Assembly (NCBI GenBank): GCA_963575745.1
Contig: CAUYUJ010019883.1
Coordinates: 1 to 64,000, forward strand
Direction of reading: 5' to 3'
DNA: 64,000 nt
DNA from: Prorocentrum cordatum
Taxonomy: Eukaryota; Sar; Dinophyceae; Prorocentrales; Prorocentraceae
The first letter of the stretch is position 1, and each line of letters starts with the position of its first letter. The notes under the pieces are model-generated. The model made no database searches and had not been told where the DNA came from. It was given only the letters and a program-made list of their open reading frames with translations. This document shows, one piece after another, positions 1 through 11,135 of the stretch. A program made the translations under genes and the position numbers.

Positions 1-1
1 G

Positions 2-448
2 GACAGGGCGCGCCCAGATGGCACAGTCGAGGCAGCCCGCCTCGATGTAGCCTTCACTGACCCCACGGCCGGCGCGACTTACGTCGACGTGGTGGTCACG
101 GACGCCGCTCTTGGCGCAGACACGCCAGCGGGCAGGAACCGCGCTGTCCGGGACGGCGCGGCCGCGGCTGCTGCGGAGGAGCGCAAACACCGGCGCTACC
201 CTGGCCAAGCGCTGACTGCCTTCGCGCTCGAGGCCTTGGGCCGCGCGGGGCCCGAGGCGCAGGCGCTCCTGCGCACCTGGGCGCGCGGCGACGCCACGGC
301 GCTGGCGACGGCGCGCCAGAGCCTAGCGGCGACGCTGCAGCGCGGCAGCGCGGAAGCTTACCGCTCCGCTTGCCTCGACGCGCGCGGCCGAGCGCGCCGC
401 GGCGCCGGCGGCGCCGAACCGGCGGCCCGCCGCGCGCGCGCGAGCTGA
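2..448 (+). CDS. C-terminal fragment of retrotransposon-type (LINE-like) protein, 5' end outside window
   Basis: The frame is open from base 2 and ends at the TGA at 446-448, so the start lies upstream of the window. The translation has an R-P-D triplet near its start, then a hydrophobic D-V-x-V strand about 25 residues later, then an E-x-x-K-H-R-R-Y helix. An alanine- and arginine-rich tail follows. RPD / DV / E..K spacing of this kind is typical of the restriction-like (PD-(D/E)XK) nuclease tail carried by many algal and protist non-LTR retrotransposon proteins. The family call is my reading of the motifs and no search was run. The last ~40 codons are low-complexity Arg/Ala and may not belong to the original protein. 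It is probably the end of a dead element: no other RT-like frame follows. Confidence 0.45.
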   Translation, partial: DRARPDGTVEAARLDVAFTDPTAGATYVDVVVTDAALGADTPAGRNRAVRDGAAAAAAEERKHRRYPGQALTAFALEALGRAGPEAQALLRTWARGDATALATARQSLAATLQRGSAEAYRSACLDARGRARRGAGGAEPAARRARAS

Positions 449-793
449 GCTGGCTGAGGGGCGCGCGACCTGACTTGCGAGGGGCGGCGGAGCTGGGCGC
501 TGGAAGGGCGAGGAAGGGGCGCTGGACGGGGCGCGGCGGCGGAGGCAGGGCGCTGGGCGGCGACAGGGGCGCGGCGGCGAGCGGGCGCGGGCGGGGGGCA
601 GCAAGGGAGAGGCGCCGCGGGAGCTGCAGGCCGGCGCTGCCGGAGCGCGCGCGCGCGCCGAGCGCTGGGCGGCAGGCCGCAGCGCGCGACTTCCGCGCGG
701 CTCGGCGCAGGGGCGCCTGCGGGGCAACTGGCGGGCGAGCTGGCGCAGCAGCGCCGCGAAGAGAGAGGGGCCCGGTCGGGCGGCTTGCTTTTT
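449..793. other. GC-rich stretch without a recognisable gene
   Basis: Very high G+C with CG-rich runs. Several frames stay open on both strands only because stops are rare at this composition. Products are Arg/Ala/Gly low complexity and I see no domain motif. Confidence 0.5.
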
Positions 794-807
794 TCCTCCT
801 CCTCCTC

Positions 808-840
<33 letters not shown>

Positions 841-1062
841 TGCCCGGACGCGCGCAGGCGACGGCCGTGCGGCGTAGCGGCCGGGACCGGCCCGAACCCC
901 ATTGCCTGGGGGTCCCCCTGTGCGATGGGGGTGGGGACCCACTCGGGTGCCCCCAGGCCGAGGCGCAGGAGGAGGAGGAGGAGGAGGAGGAGGAGGAGGA
1001 GGAGGAAGAGGAGGAGGAGGAGGAGGGGGAGAAGGAGGAGGAGGAGGATGAGGAGGAGCAGG
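794..1062. repeat. (CTC)n and (GGA)n microsatellites
   Basis: A CTC run (about 795-830) followed by a C run, then a GGA/GAGGAA tract from about 966 to 1062. The two tracts are complementary in sense and about 140 bp apart, so they could fold back on each other. The bases between are ordinary GC-rich sequence. Confidence 0.9.
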
Positions 1063-1455
1063 AGGATGTGGATGAGGGGGAGCAGGAAGAGGAGCGAATA
1101 TTATGGTATTGACGACGACGACAGCGAGGAAGAGTTGGCACGAGGAGGGCGAGGAGGACGGGGAGGGGGGGACAGGAACGCCTGGGAGCAGGAGTCCGCT
1201 CTGTGTGTACCCGCACGGCGGCGCGAGGCCAGGATCGCGCCTCGCGTGTCCTGGGGCGGAGAGCTGCTCTTCTCAGGCGGCGGACATGATGCTTAGTTCT
1301 ACATGTGCCAGCCTTTTTGCAGCCGCGGAGTCACGGGGGGGGGGTTCTTGCCAGACTCTTGTTCTCTGCTCCGCAGCCTTTTTCAGGGTTCAGCCTGAGT
1401 CCGCCAGAGGACGATAGCGTTACTGAACTTCGCATAGCGCTTGAGAAAAGTTTGA
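1063..1455. other. Intergenic, no gene seen
   Basis: Decays from the GGA tract into unique sequence. Short open frames show no recognisable motif. Confidence 0.4.
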
Positions 1456-1456
1456 T

Positions 1457-1515
1457 TCAGAGAGAGAGAGAGAGAGAGAAACAAAAAAAAAAAAACCAAA
1501 AAATAAAGAAAGAAA

Positions 1516-1597
<82 letters not shown>
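1457..1597. repeat. (GA)n-(AT)n-(GA)n compound microsatellite
   Basis: GA run, A-rich linker, about 29 bp of AT, then about 48 bp of GA. Similar AT/GA compounds recur at 60.65-60.87 kb. Confidence 0.95.
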
Positions 1598-1598
<1 letters not shown>

Positions 1599-2319
1599 AC
1601 GCACTGCGCCTCGAGCAGCGCGACGGCGCCCAGCCGGGCGACTCGGCCTGGCGAGGCAAGACTTTTGCCTGCGCGGGCGGCTCGGCGCGGCTCGAGCGAG
1701 GGCCCGCAGCTAGCCCGTGCCTGTCGGGCCGCCTGCGTGCCGTGGTTTGCACGAAAGGTTCTGGGAACATTTCTGGCTGAGACTGTCTTTTGCTGGGACA
1801 TCGGTTCATGCTCCGAGAACACTTGTTCCTGATCTTAGATCACTCTTGGGTTCGAAGATCATGTCGTGGTAGGACTACAGGAATGCCAGGACGGTCGGTT
1901 CCTGCTCAATTCTGGTTGTAAAATAAGACGTTGATTGCATCAGACAAGCTTGACGGAATCGGCGCGTCGTCCAGGGCCCCACGGAGGCTCGCACTGCACG
2001 CGTTGCTTCGTCGGGGGACGCCACGTATCCACCGTCACCGATCGCAGCTGGGCCCAGGGTCGGTGGATTTGTTTTTTTTGCATCGGCAGAGATCCCGAGC
2101 CCAGGACGAGCTTGATCAGGGTGAACTTAACCAGGTTCAATGTAAGCGCAGAGTTGGGGTCCTCCTGCCCAGACGCCTGACGTCGTGAAAGAGTCACGAC
2201 ATCTTGCAAATACTACGACTGGGGCCTTGGACACACTCTTCATGCGGGACCTCTCAATCCAGATCGATATATGAGGGTCCCAGGGCCCGAAACGGGCTGG
2301 GAAAACGTCGCCGAGTTTT
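1598..2319. other. Intergenic unique sequence
   Basis: No frame with a recognisable product. Moderate GC. I see nothing beyond short open frames. Confidence 0.4.
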
Positions 2320-2580
2320 TGTTCCTCGGGGCGCCGGGATCTGTGGTCTCCAGAGGTTGCCCGTGGTCTCTTGATGTCCCCGGACGGATTTGTGGCCTCC
2401 AGCGGTCGCCAGGAGGTCTCCGAAGTTCCCTGGAGGTATCCCTCCCCAGAGGTCTCCCTGGAGTTCACCGGTGGTCTCTTTGGAGGTCCCAAGTGTTCTC
2501 CTGATGTCCCCAGGAGTGTCCCTGGAGGTTCCCAGAGGTCTCCAGAGGTGCCCAGAGGCGTCTGGAGACCCAAGGCGGGA
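2320..2580. repeat. Degenerate ~10-bp array (GGAGGTCTCC type)
   Basis: Successive units such as GGAGGTCTCC and AGAGGTGCCC follow one another at about 10-bp steps. It is a member of the 10-11-bp periodic family found across the window, in a CT-richer variant. Confidence 0.6.
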
Positions 2581-3560
2581 GCCGAATGCACCCCAAAAGC
2601 CGCGATCGTCGATCTGCGATCGTGGTCTAGGCCTCCTTTCCTTTCCAGCCAGCTGTAGTGTCGTGGAGTCCTGCTCTCCATCGGTTGGGAGGCAGGCAAT
2701 GTGCATCATCCGGACGTGGATAGTTTACGCCGCGACGCCAGCCACGCAGTGTTTTTTGTCGCGGTGCTGGCGATCGTGCGGCGCGGGCGAAGCTCAGGTG
2801 GGAGCGCCTGCCACGCAGGGAGGAGGCTAAGGTCTGGGCATGGGCGTCCCGCGCAGGCTCGCCCCGCGCGGCGGCGCGGGCTGCAGTCAAGGCGCTGAGC
2901 GAAGGACCCTCTGAGGCTCAGGAGGGGCTCTGGCTTTGCCGCCGCTCCTCAGATCTGGGTCGGAGAACCTGGTCGTGGCCGAGACCAGCCGTGGCCAGGA
3001 AGCTCCTTCGTTCCTTGTCGTGCGTTCCTTCTGGTGGCGCGATGGCCGTATCCTCAGAGCCCCTCCCGGCGCGGGCGCCTGCCAGGTGCCCCTCGGCTCG
3101 CACGTGGGCTGCGTCGGCCGGTTCGAGGACCGGTCCGGCCAGGAGCTCCCGGCGCTCGGAGCAGGTCGGGGGGCTGCCACAGGCTCGTCGCGTGATGTCC
3201 GACCCCAGGCCGGTGGTGCATTGCCCAAGCGGGTGGAGTGTGACGCCAAACTCGGCGCGGGCGACCATGTCTTGGCACAGAGGGCAGCGGGCACACGTGT
3301 TCGAAGAGGGAGCAGGCACGAGCTGAATCCGCCGGGAGCAGGCGCAAGCTGACCCCCAGCAGCGCCATCAAAAGTCGTGCCTCAGGGAGGAAGCCAAAGT
3401 AGGAAGCAACGGACAGGACACGAGCTCTGGACCTGCGTCCACAACCCCGCAGGGTGAGAGCGCCCCCTTTGCCCTGAACCCAAACCTCCAGGTCGGTCGT
3501 GGAGGTAGGTCATGGGCAGTCATGTTTTTTATTGGTTAGGGGTCGATGGTTACGCAACCA
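2581..3560. other. GC-rich intergenic sequence
   Basis: Open frames overlap on both strands with no shared motif and no coding-like periodicity that I can see. No RNA gene was recognised. Confidence 0.4.
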
Positions 3561-3566
3561 AAAAGG

Positions 3567-3870
3567 TCTCCCTGGCCCAGGGTGTCCCCAGCTTTTTGTT
3601 TCGTTTTGGAGACTCTGGAGTCCTCTGGGCCTCGTTTTTGTTTGGAGCCCCTGGAGCCCCCTGGGCCTCGTTTCAGAGCACCTGGGGCCCTCTGAGTTTC
3701 GTGAGGGGTTTGTTAGAGGTGTCCCTGGCCCAAGGTGCCCCCAGCTTCATACTTCGTTTCGGAGCTCCCGGGGCCCTCTGGGCCTCGTGCGGGGTGCTCT
3801 GGACGCCGTGGGGGCGTCCCTGGAAATCCAGGAGACACCTGGGCCAGAGACACGTCTAGTAAGACCGGAC
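3567..3870. repeat. ~151-bp tandem duplication with internal CT-rich sub-repeats
   Basis: A block beginning TCCCTGGCCCAGGGTG near 3570 returns about 151 bp later near 3721 (CCCTGGCCCAAGGTG) with the same downstream order (CCCCAGCTT, then TTCGTTT, then GGAG). Internal units TGGGCCTCGTTT recur. Its CCTGGGGCC steps relate it to the 10-11-bp family. Confidence 0.65.
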
Positions 3871-4162
3871 AGGTCACCAGGGGTCCTGACGGGAAGGTTG
3901 TCCAACGTCTTTAGCCGTTTTCGCCAGTTTTCGCCGCTCAGGTTGGCTCTCGGGCCCAGATGCTAACGGTTGGGGCGCGCGCTTGCACTGATGCTACCCC
4001 GGCGGTTTCCTTGGAGGAACAATGGGCCTTGGATCTTCACCGTCTGCGACGCCGCGGGGCCTCCCACGGGCCCTGGGACCGTCGAGGAAACGGCTTGGGA
4101 CGAAGAGTTGGTCGCCGCGCGTTTCCGTCATTTCAGATAGGAGGAGCGGGGGGAGCGAAGAG
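3871..4162. other. Intergenic, no gene seen
   Basis: Unique sequence leading into a short GGA tract that precedes the dispersed repeat. No motif recognised. Confidence 0.35.
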
Positions 4163-4862
4163 GAGGAGGAGGACCAGTGTAAGCCCAAGAATCATCAACG
4201 ATGCTGGAGTAAACCCTCCCTCCAAGCTCCCTCTTCAGAGGCCCCAGCAACGTTCATTTCCATTGATGGAACTGCCTCGTTGGAAGACACCCGTTTGAAG
4301 ACCCTGACGCATGCCAAGATATTGTTCTCGGGATTCCAAAGCCACGGATCAACCTGACTGTTGCGCTTTGACGATCCTGAATGGCGCCAGAACGCCATTC
4401 CTAGGATTTCAAGAAAGAATCAGCGTAACTGTTGCACCCGCGTAATCCCGAATCCTTCCAAAACCAAATGTTTGGTGCGCTGATGATGGGAACCCGTGTA
4501 ATTTTTTGTTGAAAATGTTGTGCAAAACGAATGTACGCCGCGCTCAGGCGAGAACCACATCAGGAATCGCCCTCAATCCGTGAAACTCTTGCAAATTTTG
4601 AAAACGAATTTGCGCCGCGCTAAGGCGAGAACCACATTTTGAAAACGATCCGCCCGCAATCCGTGAAACTCTTTCAAATGTTTTAAAAGAATCTGCGCCG
4701 CGCTAAGGCGAGAGCCACATTTTGAAAACCACCCGCCCTCCATCTGTAAGGCTGTTGCCATGTTTTAAGTTTCAGAATCATAAATGATGAGGAAGTCTCA
4801 TGCGAAACGCGCGACCCGCCCTAAAAACTGGCATCGGGTGCGACAGGGAAACATTATTCCCC
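4163..4862. repeat. Dispersed repeat, copy 1 (with internal ~77-83-bp tandem units)
   Basis: Collinear with 24443-25110. Both copies begin just after a GGA tract with GGACCAGTG, share CCCTCCCTCCAAGCT and TTCATTTCCA blocks, then hold several tandem units. They end with a shared segment containing CATAAATG..GAG and GCGACAGGGA. The tandem units here carry GCGCCGCGCTAAGGCGAG followed by CCACATTTTGAAAAC and CAATCCGTGAAACTCTT, with starts near 4535, 4612 and 4695 (steps 77 and 83). The period is not a multiple of three and the frames are broken, so it is probably non-coding. No terminal repeats identify it as a known transposon class. Confidence 0.85.
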
Positions 4863-4904
4863 AATCAGAGCTTGCCTCTGTAGGGGTCCTAGCGGATATA
4901 AAGC

Positions 4905-5100
4905 TGAGGTGAGGTGGGCGGCCGATTTCGGTGGCCGGGGCCGGGTGCCCGGGTGCCTGGGGGTTCCCGGAGGTGCCCGGGTGCCCAGGTGTGTGGCCGA
5001 TTTCGGTGGCCGGGGCCGGGTGCCCGGGTGCCCGGGGGTGCTCGGGTGCCCAGGGGTGCCCGGGTGTCCGGGGTGCCCAGAAGTGCCCGGGGGTGCCTAG
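4905..5100. repeat. 75-bp duplication plus GGGTGCCC minirepeats
   Basis: The block starting GCCGATTTCGGTGGCCGG occurs at 4921 and again 75 bp later at 4996. It continues as 8-10-bp units of GGGTGCCC/GGGGTGCTC type. Confidence 0.85.
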
Positions 5101-5200
5101 CCCAATAGCCTTATATCCCCATAGCCCAATAGCCCAATCGCCATATATCCCTATAGCACTATAACCCTATAGCCCTATAGCCGTACCTATACGACCATCC
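5101..5200. repeat. (CCCTATAG)n-type 8-bp repeat, short block
   Basis: Units CCCTATAG, CCCAATAG and CCCCATAG in tandem. The same family forms a longer block at 6936-7226, so the two blocks bracket the ATC microsatellite region. Confidence 0.85.
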
Positions 5201-5239
5201 TTCGGGTGATAAGGAGGTTCGGGGGGGGGAACCAACGTC

Positions 5240-5463
5240 TCACTCGATCGGTCTCACTATCGATCGCAGTATCGATCTCACTATCGGTCTCGCTCGATCG
5301 ATCTCACTCGATCGATCTCACAATCGATCTCACTCGATCTATCTCATTCGATCGATCTCACAATTGATCTCACAATCGATCTCACAATCGATCACACAAT
5401 CGATCTCACATTCGGTCTCAATATCGATATCACTATCGATATCACAATCGCTCTCACAATCAA

Positions 5464-5464
<1 letters not shown>
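5240..5464. repeat. ~12-bp tandem repeat (ATCGATCTCACA)
   Basis: About 15 units of ATCGATCTCACA and its variants (ATCGATATCACT, TCGATCTCACTCG). It passes directly into the ATC microsatellite, as if that tract grew from one end of this array. Confidence 0.85.
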
Positions 5465-6587
<1,123 letters not shown>

Positions 6588-6588
<1 letters not shown>

Positions 6589-6830
6589 GACACCGCGGGA
6601 CACCGGCGGGACACCGCGGGACACCGCGGGACACCGCGGGACACCGCGGGACACCGGCGGGACACCGCGGGGCCCCGCGCCCCGGATGAGAAAAACATTT
6701 GGTCCGGCCGCGCCTCAGCCACAGGAGGACACCGCGGGACACCGGCGGGACACACGCGGGCCCCGCGCCCCGGAAGAGAAACATTTGGTCCGGCCGCGCC
6801 TCAGCCACAGGAGACTTTTTCTCGCCCGCC
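6588..6830. repeat. 10-11-bp tandem repeat GGGACACCGC plus a ~105-bp duplication
   Basis: Units CGGGACACCG and CGGGACACCGG follow at 10 or 11 bp to about 6670. A block with AACATTTGGTCCGGCCGC and CTCAGCCACAGGAG then occurs twice (about 6692 and 6781). The 10/11 alternation matches the other GC-rich arrays in the window. Confidence 0.8.
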
Positions 6831-6935
6831 CACGCAGCTTCGCCTCGCACGCACGGCACGCACGAACACGAAACCGAAACCGATTTCCCGGTGGGGGGCT
6901 CGCCGTTCCATTTCGATCTCACCCCCTCACCTCCG

Positions 6936-7226
6936 ATAGCCCTATAGCCCAATAGCCCAATAGCCCAATAGCCCCATAGCCCCATAGCCCCATAGCCCTA
7001 TAGCCCTATAGCCCTATAGCCCTATAGCCCTATAGCCCTATGGCCCTATGGTCCTAAAGCCCTATAGCCGTATATAGCCCTATAGCCCGAATAGCCTTAT
7101 AGCCCTATAGCCCTGTAGCCCTATAGCCCCATAGCCCTAAATGCTTCTAGCCCTATATCCCTATGGCCACATCGCCCTATAGCCCTATAGCCCCATAGCC
7201 CTAAAGCCCTAACGCCCCATAGCCCC
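6936..7226. repeat. (CCCTATAG)n 8-bp tandem array
   Basis: Roughly 35 units of CCCTATAG/CCCCATAG/CCCAATAG. It resembles but is not the plant/algal telomere repeat CCCTAAA: the unit is 8 bp and the AAA is missing. Confidence 0.9.
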
Positions 7227-7263
7227 CCCCAAAAAAAATCTGATTGGGTTTTTTTTTCTCTGG

Positions 7264-7338
7264 TATCATTTATAAGGAAAAGGAGGAGGAGGAGGAGGAG
7301 GAGGAGGAGGAGGAGGAGGAGCAGGAGCAGGAGCAGGA

Positions 7339-7372
<34 letters not shown>

Positions 7373-7373
7373 A

Positions 7374-7412
<39 letters not shown>

Positions 7413-7970
7413 AGGAGGAGGAGGAGGAGGAGAGGAGGAGGCGGAGGCGGAGGAGGAGGAGGAGGAGGAGGAAGCAGGAGGAGGAGGAGGAGAGGAGGAG
7501 GAGGAGGAGGAGGAGGAAGAAGAAGAGGAGGATAGGAGGGAGGGAGGGAAAAAGAGAGGGAGGGAGGGAGGGAGGGGGAGGAGGGAGGAGGGCGGAGGGG
7601 CGGAGGAGGGCGGAGGAGGGCGGAGGAGGGCGGAGCAGGGCGGAGCAGGGCGGAGCAGGGCGGAGCAGGACGGAGCAGGGCGGAGCAGGGCGGAAGGAGG
7701 GAGGAGGGAGGAGGGAGGAGGAGGAGGAGGGAGGAGGGAGGAGGGAGGAAGGAGAGGAGGAGGAGGAGGAGGAGGAGGAGGAGGAGGGAGGAGGGAGGAG
7801 GAGGAGGAGGAGGAGGGAGGAGGAGGAGGAGGAGGAGGAGGAGGAGGAGAGGAGGAGGAGGAGGAGTAGGAGGAGGAGGAGGAGGAGAGAGGGGAGCAGG
7901 AGCTGGAGGAGGAGAGGAGGAGGAGCAGGAGGAGGAGCAGGAGGAGGAGCAGGAGGAGGAGGCGTAGGGG
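7264..7970. repeat. (GGA)n/(GGAGCA)n purine-rich tract
   Basis: About 700 bp with nearly all purines on the + strand, broken by phased GCA (7321-7410, 7921-7955) and by GGGCGGAGCA units (7600-7690). Long open frames on both strands (Glu/Arg/Gly on +, Pro/Ser/Leu on -) come from the repeat. It is introduced by ATTTATAAGGAAAAGGAGG, similar to the ATTTGTAAGGAAAAGGA that introduces the GGA tract at 25120. Confidence 0.95.
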
Positions 7971-8644
7971 GGGAATCTGGAGAGGGTGCCGACGTAGTTG
8001 TTCTCGGCCCTCTGTCGACCGCCCCCCGTCTCTTCTTTCGTCCAGGTCCTTGCGCAACCCTCACGGGACATCAGCACCAGCTTCGATTTGACGAGCATGT
8101 TTTCCAGGAAGGGTGAGTCTATCACCATTATTTCCGCTCGTGACATGCAGGCCTGGTTCGGGTGTTGCCAGAGGAGGCCTTGGCCCAATGTGACCCCAGC
8201 TGCTCGGGGCGCCCCAGAGGGTGTGGTGTTTTTTTCGTCTTCGGGGAGGACGAGGAGGCGGAGGAGGAGGAGGAGGAGGAGGAGGCGAGAGGAGAGAGGA
8301 GAGAGGAGAGATGCGAGAGGAGAAGTGGTTGAGGAGAGAGCACCTCCCCATGCTGCGCAAAGGCCCCAATGGCCCGAGAGGGCACGAAACGCTGGGGAGG
8401 CACCCTGGGCCAGGATCACTTATGGCAACCTCCGACTGGAGTCAGCCCCTTGCAAAGGGGGGTGGGGGGAGGGGGGAGGGCTTCTAATAAGCACCCCTGC
8501 TTCTTGGAAGGTGCGGGCCTTGCCTATCGATGTAAGGCGGGCGGGCGCCTTCTGAGAAGCAGCCGCGTTCTGAGAAGCTTTCCCCTCTCCCTCCACCCCC
8601 TTGTGCGCGCCTCCGACTGGTGGCTGCCTTTGCCGCCGTTCGTC
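7971..8644. other. Intergenic with a short GGA tract (8245-8335)
   Basis: Apart from the GGA tract I see no gene. Short frames have no recognisable domain. Confidence 0.4.
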
Positions 8645-8832
8645 GGGAAACAAACAATGACATACACGTAAAAACTCAGAGGTCCGCGCAGATTGCTCGG
8701 ATCGGCGCTGGAGCTCCTCGGCGGCGCCTCCCCTGGCGCGCTCCGCGCGCCAAGGAGGGGGGTCCAGCACCGATCCGAGAAATCCGCGCGGACCTCCGAG
8801 TTTTGATGTTCATGTCAATGTGTGTGTTCCCC
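8645..8832. mobile_element. Foldback MITE-like element, copy A
   Basis: Long terminal inverted repeats run from GGGAAACA through ACTCAGAGGTCCGCGC and GATCGGCGCTGG on the left. They match the reverse complement of CCAGCACCGATCCGAG, GCGGACCTCCGAGTTTT and GTGTTCCCC on the right. Two smaller GC palindromes occupy the loop: GGCGGCGCC and TGGCGCGCTCCGCGCGCCA. No transposase is encoded. Three relatives lie at 18384, 19232 and 28813. The outermost ends are less certain than the inner TIR. Confidence 0.85.
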
Positions 8833-9215
8833 TGATGTGGACAAGGGGTCCCGAGGGAAACGGGTCCTAGATGCCTGGGCGTGCCTCATGACCAGTTCAG
8901 CATCCCAAGCCAGTTCTTGACCGTGCTGGGGCCCGTCTGCCTTGGGCATCGTTCGGACGCGTGCATGCTCTCTCGGCGAGGACAAGCGAGGAGCATCTTG
9001 GATCACTTTGCGAGAAAAGAGACGAACGCACGAAACCGAACAATGCGGCGGGGAATGGACGTCCGAGCGATGGCCCGCCCCCCTCCCCTCCGGGAGAAGC
9101 GCGAGGGGTGCAGCATCCGCGCGGGCGTGTGCCCCAGCCGTGAGCAGTTGGGCCCGAGGGCCGTCTCGAGCGGCGTGCGTCGCAGCCTAACGCACTCGCC
9201 TTGATCTCGATACAA
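8833..9215. other. Intergenic, no gene seen
   Basis: Unique sequence between the MITE and the tetranucleotide array. A segment near 8846-8945 (GGGTCCCGAGGGAAACGGG, then CCGTGCTGGGGCCCG) resembles the GGGCCC..GGACTGTC dispersed repeat. Confidence 0.35.
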
Positions 9216-9218
9216 GGC

Positions 9219-9274
9219 GTGTGTGTGTATGTATGTATGCATGTATGTATGCATGCATGCATGCATGCATGCAT

Positions 9275-9305
<31 letters not shown>

Positions 9306-9338
9306 TGTATGTATGCATGCATGCATGCATGCATGCAT

Positions 9339-9389
<51 letters not shown>

Positions 9390-9397
9390 TGTATGTA

Positions 9398-9432
<35 letters not shown>

Positions 9433-9569
9433 GAGTAAGTAAGTAAGTAAGTAAGTAAGTACGTATGCATGTATGTATGTATGTATGTATGTATGTATGT
9501 ATGTATGCATATGTGTATGTCTGTCTGTCTGTCTGCCTGCCTGCCTGCCTGCCTGCCTGTCTGTCTGTT

Positions 9570-9617
<48 letters not shown>

Positions 9618-9792
9618 CGTCCGTCCGTCCGTCCGTCCGTCCGTCCGTCCGTATGTATGTATGTATGTATGTATGTATGTATGTATGTATGTATGTATGT
9701 ATGTGTGTATGTGTGTATGTGTGTATGTGTGTATGTGTGTATGTATGCATGTATGCATGTATGCATGTATGCATGTATGCATGTATGCATGT

Positions 9793-9836
<44 letters not shown>
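9219..9836. repeat. Compound tetranucleotide microsatellite (GTAT/GCAT/GCAC/AAGT/GTCT/GTCC) ending in (AT)n
   Basis: Blocks of one tetranucleotide pass into the next by single-base changes, for example GCAT to GCAC, and GTCT to GTCC to GTAT, ending with a TA run at 9802-9836. A 579-codon frame on the - strand is an artefact: a 4-bp repeat cycles through three frames without a stop. Confidence 0.97.
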
Positions 9837-9839
<3 letters not shown>

Positions 9840-9894
9840 CCCATGCACGAGGCCCGGGTGCCCGGGCCACGGGGGGGCATGGGAGGACCGGGGC

Positions 9895-10480
9895 TTCTGG
9901 GGCCCCCCCGAGACAGCCCCCGACAGCCCCGAAACGCCACCCGAAGGTCCCAGGATGTCTCCAAACGTCCACGAGAGCCCAGAATTCCCGAATCGTCGCT
10001 CCAAGACGCCGAAGATGGCTCCAACACGGCCTCCGGGAGCTCCCACGACGGCCCAAGAGTCCCCCAAGAAGACTTCCAAGACCGCCTCCAGAAGCAAAAA
10101 AGGCACCATTTCCTTCGGAAAATGTATATTTGTACGATGTTCACCGCTTCGGCGTCGACCGCCTCGAAGACGGCCCCAGGAGCCGACCAGATCGCCCCGA
10201 GACGGCCAAAGAGAGTATCAAGAGGCCTCCAAGACGGCTCAAGAGGGGCCCTCGGTTGTCCAGGGGGCCCCCAAGACAGTCCCAGAGGGCCCCGGGACAG
10301 CTTCCCCACACAGCCCCGAGGGGTACTCCAGCCGACATTTCGAGCCATCCTCCCAAAAAAGCACCCCGGAGACCCCAAGAAACCTCCAAGAACCCCCGAA
10401 AAATAAACCCAAGCGGGCCTCACGGGGCCGCCAGGAAGCCCCAAGAGGCTCCCAAGAGCCCTCTTCCCAGACGCCCTGAG
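9895..10480 (+). repeat. 10-11-bp periodic array (AAGAGGCCCC orientation), block 1
   Basis: Degenerate units of 10 or 11 bp (for example CAAGACGGCT, CAAGAGGGGCCC) run along the + strand. A less repetitive A/T-richer segment around 10090-10140 interrupts the array. Frames stay open across it but switch, giving Pro/Lys/Gln-rich shadows. Confidence 0.75.
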
Positions 10481-10539
10481 GTACTCTGGCCGATCCCGAA
10501 GCTTCCAGACAACTCTCGGCATCCTGACGCCCCTAACGG

Positions 10540-11135
10540 GCCCCGGGACTGTCAAACATTTAGGACGAAACTCCGGGCCTATGGAAATTGTCCGGACCTC
10601 GGGGCCACTCCAGGGACCCCGCGTCGAAAAAATCACGATATCGGAGTTCTTGGTCAGGATGACAAGCCAGTCCCGTGGAAGGGGCCAGACTTCCAGGAGC
10701 CGACGTATAGAGAAAAAATCACGGCGCCGGAAGACCGGGCATGTCTCCCTTCTCTCCCCTCTCCCCCCCCCGCACTCACTCGCGTCATCAAAGGATCACG
10801 ACGGGAGGTTTGCTGCCGTTTGCGGCCACCATGCAGTGGCCCTCAGCCAGCCCCGGGACCATCAAAAAACAGGATGCAAAACTGGTCCCGGGGAAGGCGT
10901 CCCGACCTCCAGGAGCCGACTAGCAAAAAAAATGAAGTCGGGTGATCGGGCATCCCTCCCTCCCTCCTTCTCTCCCCTCCCCCCAATCCTCTCCCGTCGT
11001 GAGAAAAACGCGACGAGAGGTTCTCGGCCGCTTTCGGTTTCCAGGGGGCCCTCAACGGGCCCCAGGACTGTCAAAGGCGACTCGGGACGAGAACCGGTCC
11101 CCGGGAAGGTGTCCACACCTCCAGATACCTCCTTT
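10540..11135. repeat. Dispersed GGGCCC...GGACTGTC repeat, three tandem copies
   Basis: Copies near 10545, 10835 and 11045 share GGCCCCGGGACTGTC or close variants, then GACTCGGGA/GACGA and a CCTCCAGGAGCCGAC block. Related copies lie at 18210, 21640 and 34140. Pyrimidine-rich CTCCCTCC runs separate the copies. Confidence 0.65.

Noticed and set aside
7130-7142. Telomere repeat
   Set aside because: A single CCCTAAA inside an 8-bp CCCTATAG array; no tandem 7-bp units.
8897-10636. 579-codon open frame on the - strand
   Set aside because: It runs through tetranucleotide repeats and a 10-11-bp array; the product is Tyr-Ile-His-Thr and Ala-Cys-Val cycling, typical of a 4-bp repeat without stops.
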